Below, piece after piece: positions 4,573 to 6,916 of a DNA stretch of 6,916 nucleotides. The stretch's first letter is position 1. Every line of letters starts with the position of its first letter. Source of the stretch: JBFMHD01 sp040752395 [NCBI: Candidatus Hydrogenedentota bacterium] (lineage in GTDB: Bacteria > JBFMHD01). The translations under genes were made by a program, and so were the position numbers. A model generated the notes under the pieces. The model did not search any database. It was not told the origin of the DNA and worked only from the letters and a program-made list of their open reading frames with translations. The DNA is taken from contig JBFMHD010000148.1 of NCBI GenBank assembly GCA_040752395.1, positions 1 through 6,916 of the forward strand. The letters are read 5' to 3'.

Positions 4573-6807
4573 ATGGAAGAATATAATTTTAAGATAGAGA
4601 CAGAGGCTTTATTTGAGAGTGTTTTGCATATAAGAACGATATTAGACAGTGTTTTAAAAACACGTAAGGTCAAGGATGAGATAAATACTAATATCAAGTT
4701 AGCATTTACTGAAGCTGCAAATAATATAATCCAGCATTCATATAAGGGTGAAAAGGGATACTTAGGTTTTGAACTTAATATAGCCCAGGATGGAGAATTG
4801 AAAATAATTTTAACTGATAGAGGTATTCCTTTAGATAAGAAAGAACTTTTACCCCGTGATATCGATGAATATAGTGAAACAGGGAGGGGACTTAAACTTA
4901 TTTATGCGCTTGTAGATAAGGTAGATTTTATAAGAGAGTATGATGTCAATAAATTTATCCTGCAAAAAAGATTGATAAGCGAAGATGCGAGTTTCAAACA
5001 TTCTTTTGAGAGAGCTGATATAGAGATACTTGATTTTTTTAATGTTATCAGGTTCATCGACAATGAGGAAGAGATGTTTTCAGAATTTTTTGAACGACTT
5101 GAAAATAAAATTAAAGCAGATGTATTTTTTATTTCTGACAATAAAAAATGTGTTATCCACACGCATATAAATAAAAATCTTTCTATGGAGCAGATCGGGT
5201 ATTTAAAAAGTCATGTCTTTAACAGCGAGGAAATAAATAAAAATATTTTTATGCTGACAAAGAAGTCTAAATATTTACTCAGGTACCGGTATCCCTCTAT
5301 CGGGATTAATGATCAAATATCTTTAACATTTAATACAGGTAAAATTATACTTCTAAAGTTATACGTAGAAGAAAAAAGCGTGACCGAGCATAGGATAAAT
5401 GTTGAGGAACTGGATTTTTTTAAAAAAATTGGTATAGAAATGAAAAAGGGAATGGTAGATTTCGATTTAGAAACAAAAGACAAAAAATTAAATTTTTTTG
5501 AATACGAAAGAGAGTATATTAATAAACTCATCCCGTTTGTAGAAACTATACTAAAAATATCGAATCTGCAAGCAGAGATTGTTGATTATCATTATGAACT
5601 AACCTCGAAACTCGATATATTCAAAGAGCTTGCCGATGCTTTTCATTATTTCAAAAATTTGGAGCAGGTCCTTGTAAAGATTCTTGAGATTGGCCAGAGA
5701 ATATTCAATGCTGAGGTGGGATACATCGTCGCTGATTCGGAAACCGAAAAAAAGAGTGTAATAATGGGGCTTGATTTATCAATCCTCTCTATGCTGAAAA
5801 CCAAAAATGCAAAATCTCTGAAAAATATATTGGAACAAAGCGAGATACCAATTTTTTTAAAGAAAACCAATCTTTTAAATCCAGAGTTTTTTAACTTAAA
5901 TAATCTGGTCTGTTCAAATATCTATTCGAGAAAAAATAAGGTGGCAGAGATAGTGATAGGAAATTCAAATGAGGAATTATTAGATAATGATTTGTCGAGA
6001 TTATCTTTTGAGATATATCTATATTTTACCGGAACCATAATAGATAATTCACTTCTATATATAGAGTCGCTTAATAAAGAAAAGATCGAAAAAGAATTGG
6101 AGATAGCTAAAGAAATTCAAAAACAATTATTGCCGCATCGGTTCCCTGAAATCCAAACCATAGAAATGGAATGCCTGGCAGAAGCAGCAAAAAATGTAGG
6201 CGGAGACTATTTTGATATTATTTTAGGGAGAGGCGATAAACTGGGACTTATTATAGCTGATGTTTCTGGGAAAGGTGTTGGTCCAGCTATTATTATGGCA
6301 AATCTTCGAGGATATTTTAGAGGATTTTTTAATACCTTTAAGTCTGTAAAAAACCTCGTCTCACATATCAATAATATATTATGTGATGAAATAACAGATG
6401 ATAGATTTGTAACTATGGCTTGCGTAATGACTGATATAAAAACAGGAGAGCTTGAGATAGTTGTTGCAGGTCATTTACCGGTATTTCTAATAAGAAATAA
6501 TGGTGATATAGAGGAGTTTGAAGCAACTTCTTTGCCCGTCGGTATATTAAAAGATGAGAAATTCGTTGTTCAAAAGAGCAAAATAAATAAAAATGAAAGT
6601 ATAGTGTTATATACAGATGGTATTATTGAATGCTATTCATTAGAAAAAAAAGAATTTGGTATAGATAATTTTAAAAAATTGTTATCTTGTTACCGGAATG
6701 ATTCACCGAGTAACGTGATAAAAAAAATTAAAGCACGTCTTGATGAGTTTTCACAGGGTCAATCCCTTCACGATGACAGAACTCTGCTTGTAATAACAAG
6801 AAGATAA
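4573..6807 (+). CDS. Fused RsbW-like ATPase/kinase, GAF-like and SpoIIE/RsbU-type PP2C phosphatase
   Basis: The 744-residue protein starts at ATG 4573, 4 nt after AGGAG. Residues about 1-134 are a GHKL ATPase like anti-sigma kinases: N-box FTEAANNIIQH (45-55, E47/N51), TDRGIPLD (81-88) and TGRGLKLIYALVDKVDF (103-119). Residues about 145-345 are an unassigned mixed alpha/beta region, perhaps a divergent GAF. Residues about 347-495 look like a second, clearer GAF, followed by a helical linker with EIAKEIQKQLLP (510-521), the usual lead-in to RsbU-type phosphatases. The PP2C domain (about 535-744) has GGDYFD (543-548), IADVSGKG (561-568), YTDGIIE (680-686) and HDDRT (733-737), so the metal-binding aspartates are present. 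In RsbW/RsbU systems the kinase phosphorylates a STAS antagonist and the phosphatase removes the phosphate. Here both are in one chain, presumably with ligand sensing between them. No membrane segment is seen. The STAS partner and sigma factor are not in the window. Confidence 0.88.
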   Translation: MEEYNFKIETEALFESVLHIRTILDSVLKTRKVKDEINTNIKLAFTEAANNIIQHSYKGEKGYLGFELNIAQDGELKIILTDRGIPLDKKELLPRDIDEYSETGRGLKLIYALVDKVDFIREYDVNKFILQKRLISEDASFKHSFERADIEILDFFNVIRFIDNEEEMFSEFFERLENKIKADVFFISDNKKCVIHTHINKNLSMEQIGYLKSHVFNSEEINKNIFMLTKKSKYLLRYRYPSIGINDQISLTFNTGKIILLKLYVEEKSVTEHRINVEELDFFKKIGIEMKKGMVDFDLETKDKKLNFFEYEREYINKLIPFVETILKISNLQAEIVDYHYELTSKLDIFKELADAFHYFKNLEQVLVKILEIGQRIFNAEVGYIVADSETEKKSVIMGLDLSILSMLKTKNAKSLKNILEQSEIPIFLKKTNLLNPEFFNLNNLVCSNIYSRKNKVAEIVIGNSNEELLDNDLSRLSFEIYLYFTGTIIDNSLLYIESLNKEKIEKELEIAKEIQKQLLPHRFPEIQTIEMECLAEAAKNVGGDYFDIILGRGDKLGLIIADVSGKGVGPAIIMANLRGYFRGFFNTFKSVKNLVSHINNILCDEITDDRFVTMACVMTDIKTGELEIVVAGHLPVFLIRNNGDIEEFEATSLPVGILKDEKFVVQKSKINKNESIVLYTDGIIECYSLEKKEFGIDNFKKLLSCYRNDSPSNVIKKIKARLDEFSQGQSLHDDRTLLVITRR

Positions 6808-6851
6808 GTATCTACCACGTTATAGGTAAATAAGAAGTGAAAAAGAAGAAG

Positions 6852-6865
6852 TGAGAAATGAGAAA
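6852..6865 (+). repeat. Two tandem TGAGAAA heptamers after the phosphatase gene
   Basis: TGAGAAA occurs at 6852-6858 and 6859-6865 within a purine-rich stretch (6829-6880). It is another 7-bp tandem word in a spacer, in line with the arrays at 2545 and 4427. Confidence 0.5.
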
Positions 6866-6903
6866 TAAAGGATAAGAGAAAATACCTTGACTACATTAAA
6901 GAC

Positions 6904-6916
6904 AGGTGATAGTTAT
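6904..6916 (+). promoter_or_regulatory. Possible ribosome binding site of a gene starting at the right edge
   Basis: AGGTGA (6904-6909) is followed after 5 nt by AT at 6915-6916, which would become ATG if the next base is G. TTGACT at 6887-6892 could be a -35 but has no convincing -10 in the window. If real, the gene would follow the phosphatase stop by about 107 nt. Confidence 0.3.

Noticed and set aside
4902-5870. Several minus-strand ORFs inside the phosphatase gene
   Set aside because: They are Ser/Phe/Leu/Ile-rich frames typical of the antisense of AT-rich coding DNA, without ribosome sites or motifs.

Overview
This is an AT-rich bacterial window with purine-rich Shine-Dalgarno sites, AT-rich spacers that carry short tandem (often 7-bp) repeats, and a mix of decayed and intact genes. 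No marker gene fixes the taxon. The style (low GC, microsatellite-like spacers, HprK-like kinase, TrmI, multidomain SpoIIE-type phosphatase) would suit an uncultivated anaerobic or candidate-phylum bacterium, but that is inference.

Left third (1-1422) is a gene graveyard. A 729-bp insertion-sequence derivative (47-775) has perfect 14-bp terminal inverted repeats. It carries a short ORF in which the start and end of an IS701/IS4-type transposase are joined in frame and the middle is missing. Its promoter and ribosome binding site sit in a fold-back arrangement that should block translation of read-through mRNA from outside the element. The element lies in the 3' end of a short minus-strand reading frame, which can be rejoined across it. 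Next comes a minus-strand remnant of an SGNH/GDSL-type hydrolase: a membrane anchor, an in-frame stop, then the C-terminal Asp-x-x-His block, with the catalytic middle lost.

Middle (1423-4357): a minus-strand nucleotidyltransferase of the NTP_transf_5 type is divergent from a plus-strand HPr-kinase-like protein, and a TrmI-type tRNA m1A58 methyltransferase starts 3 nt after the kinase stop. The nucleotidyltransferase plus HprK-like kinase pair is known from lasso-peptide tailoring and from the 'HPr-rel-A' context, but the usual partners (PqqD-like protein, transglutaminase-like protease, cyclase) are absent here. The 391-bp divergent spacer holds promoter-like sequences, a perfect hairpin and tandem repeats.

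Right (4358-6916): after a repeat-filled spacer, a 744-residue protein combines an RsbW-like ATPase/kinase domain, a GAF-like central region and a C-terminal SpoIIE/RsbU PP2C phosphatase. This places both opposing activities of a partner-switching module in one chain. A Shine-Dalgarno-like site at the right edge suggests another gene starting at the boundary.

The strongest leads for new biology are the partner-poor nucleotidyltransferase/HprK-like/TrmI neighbourhood, the fused kinase-phosphatase regulator, and the self-limiting deleted transposon.
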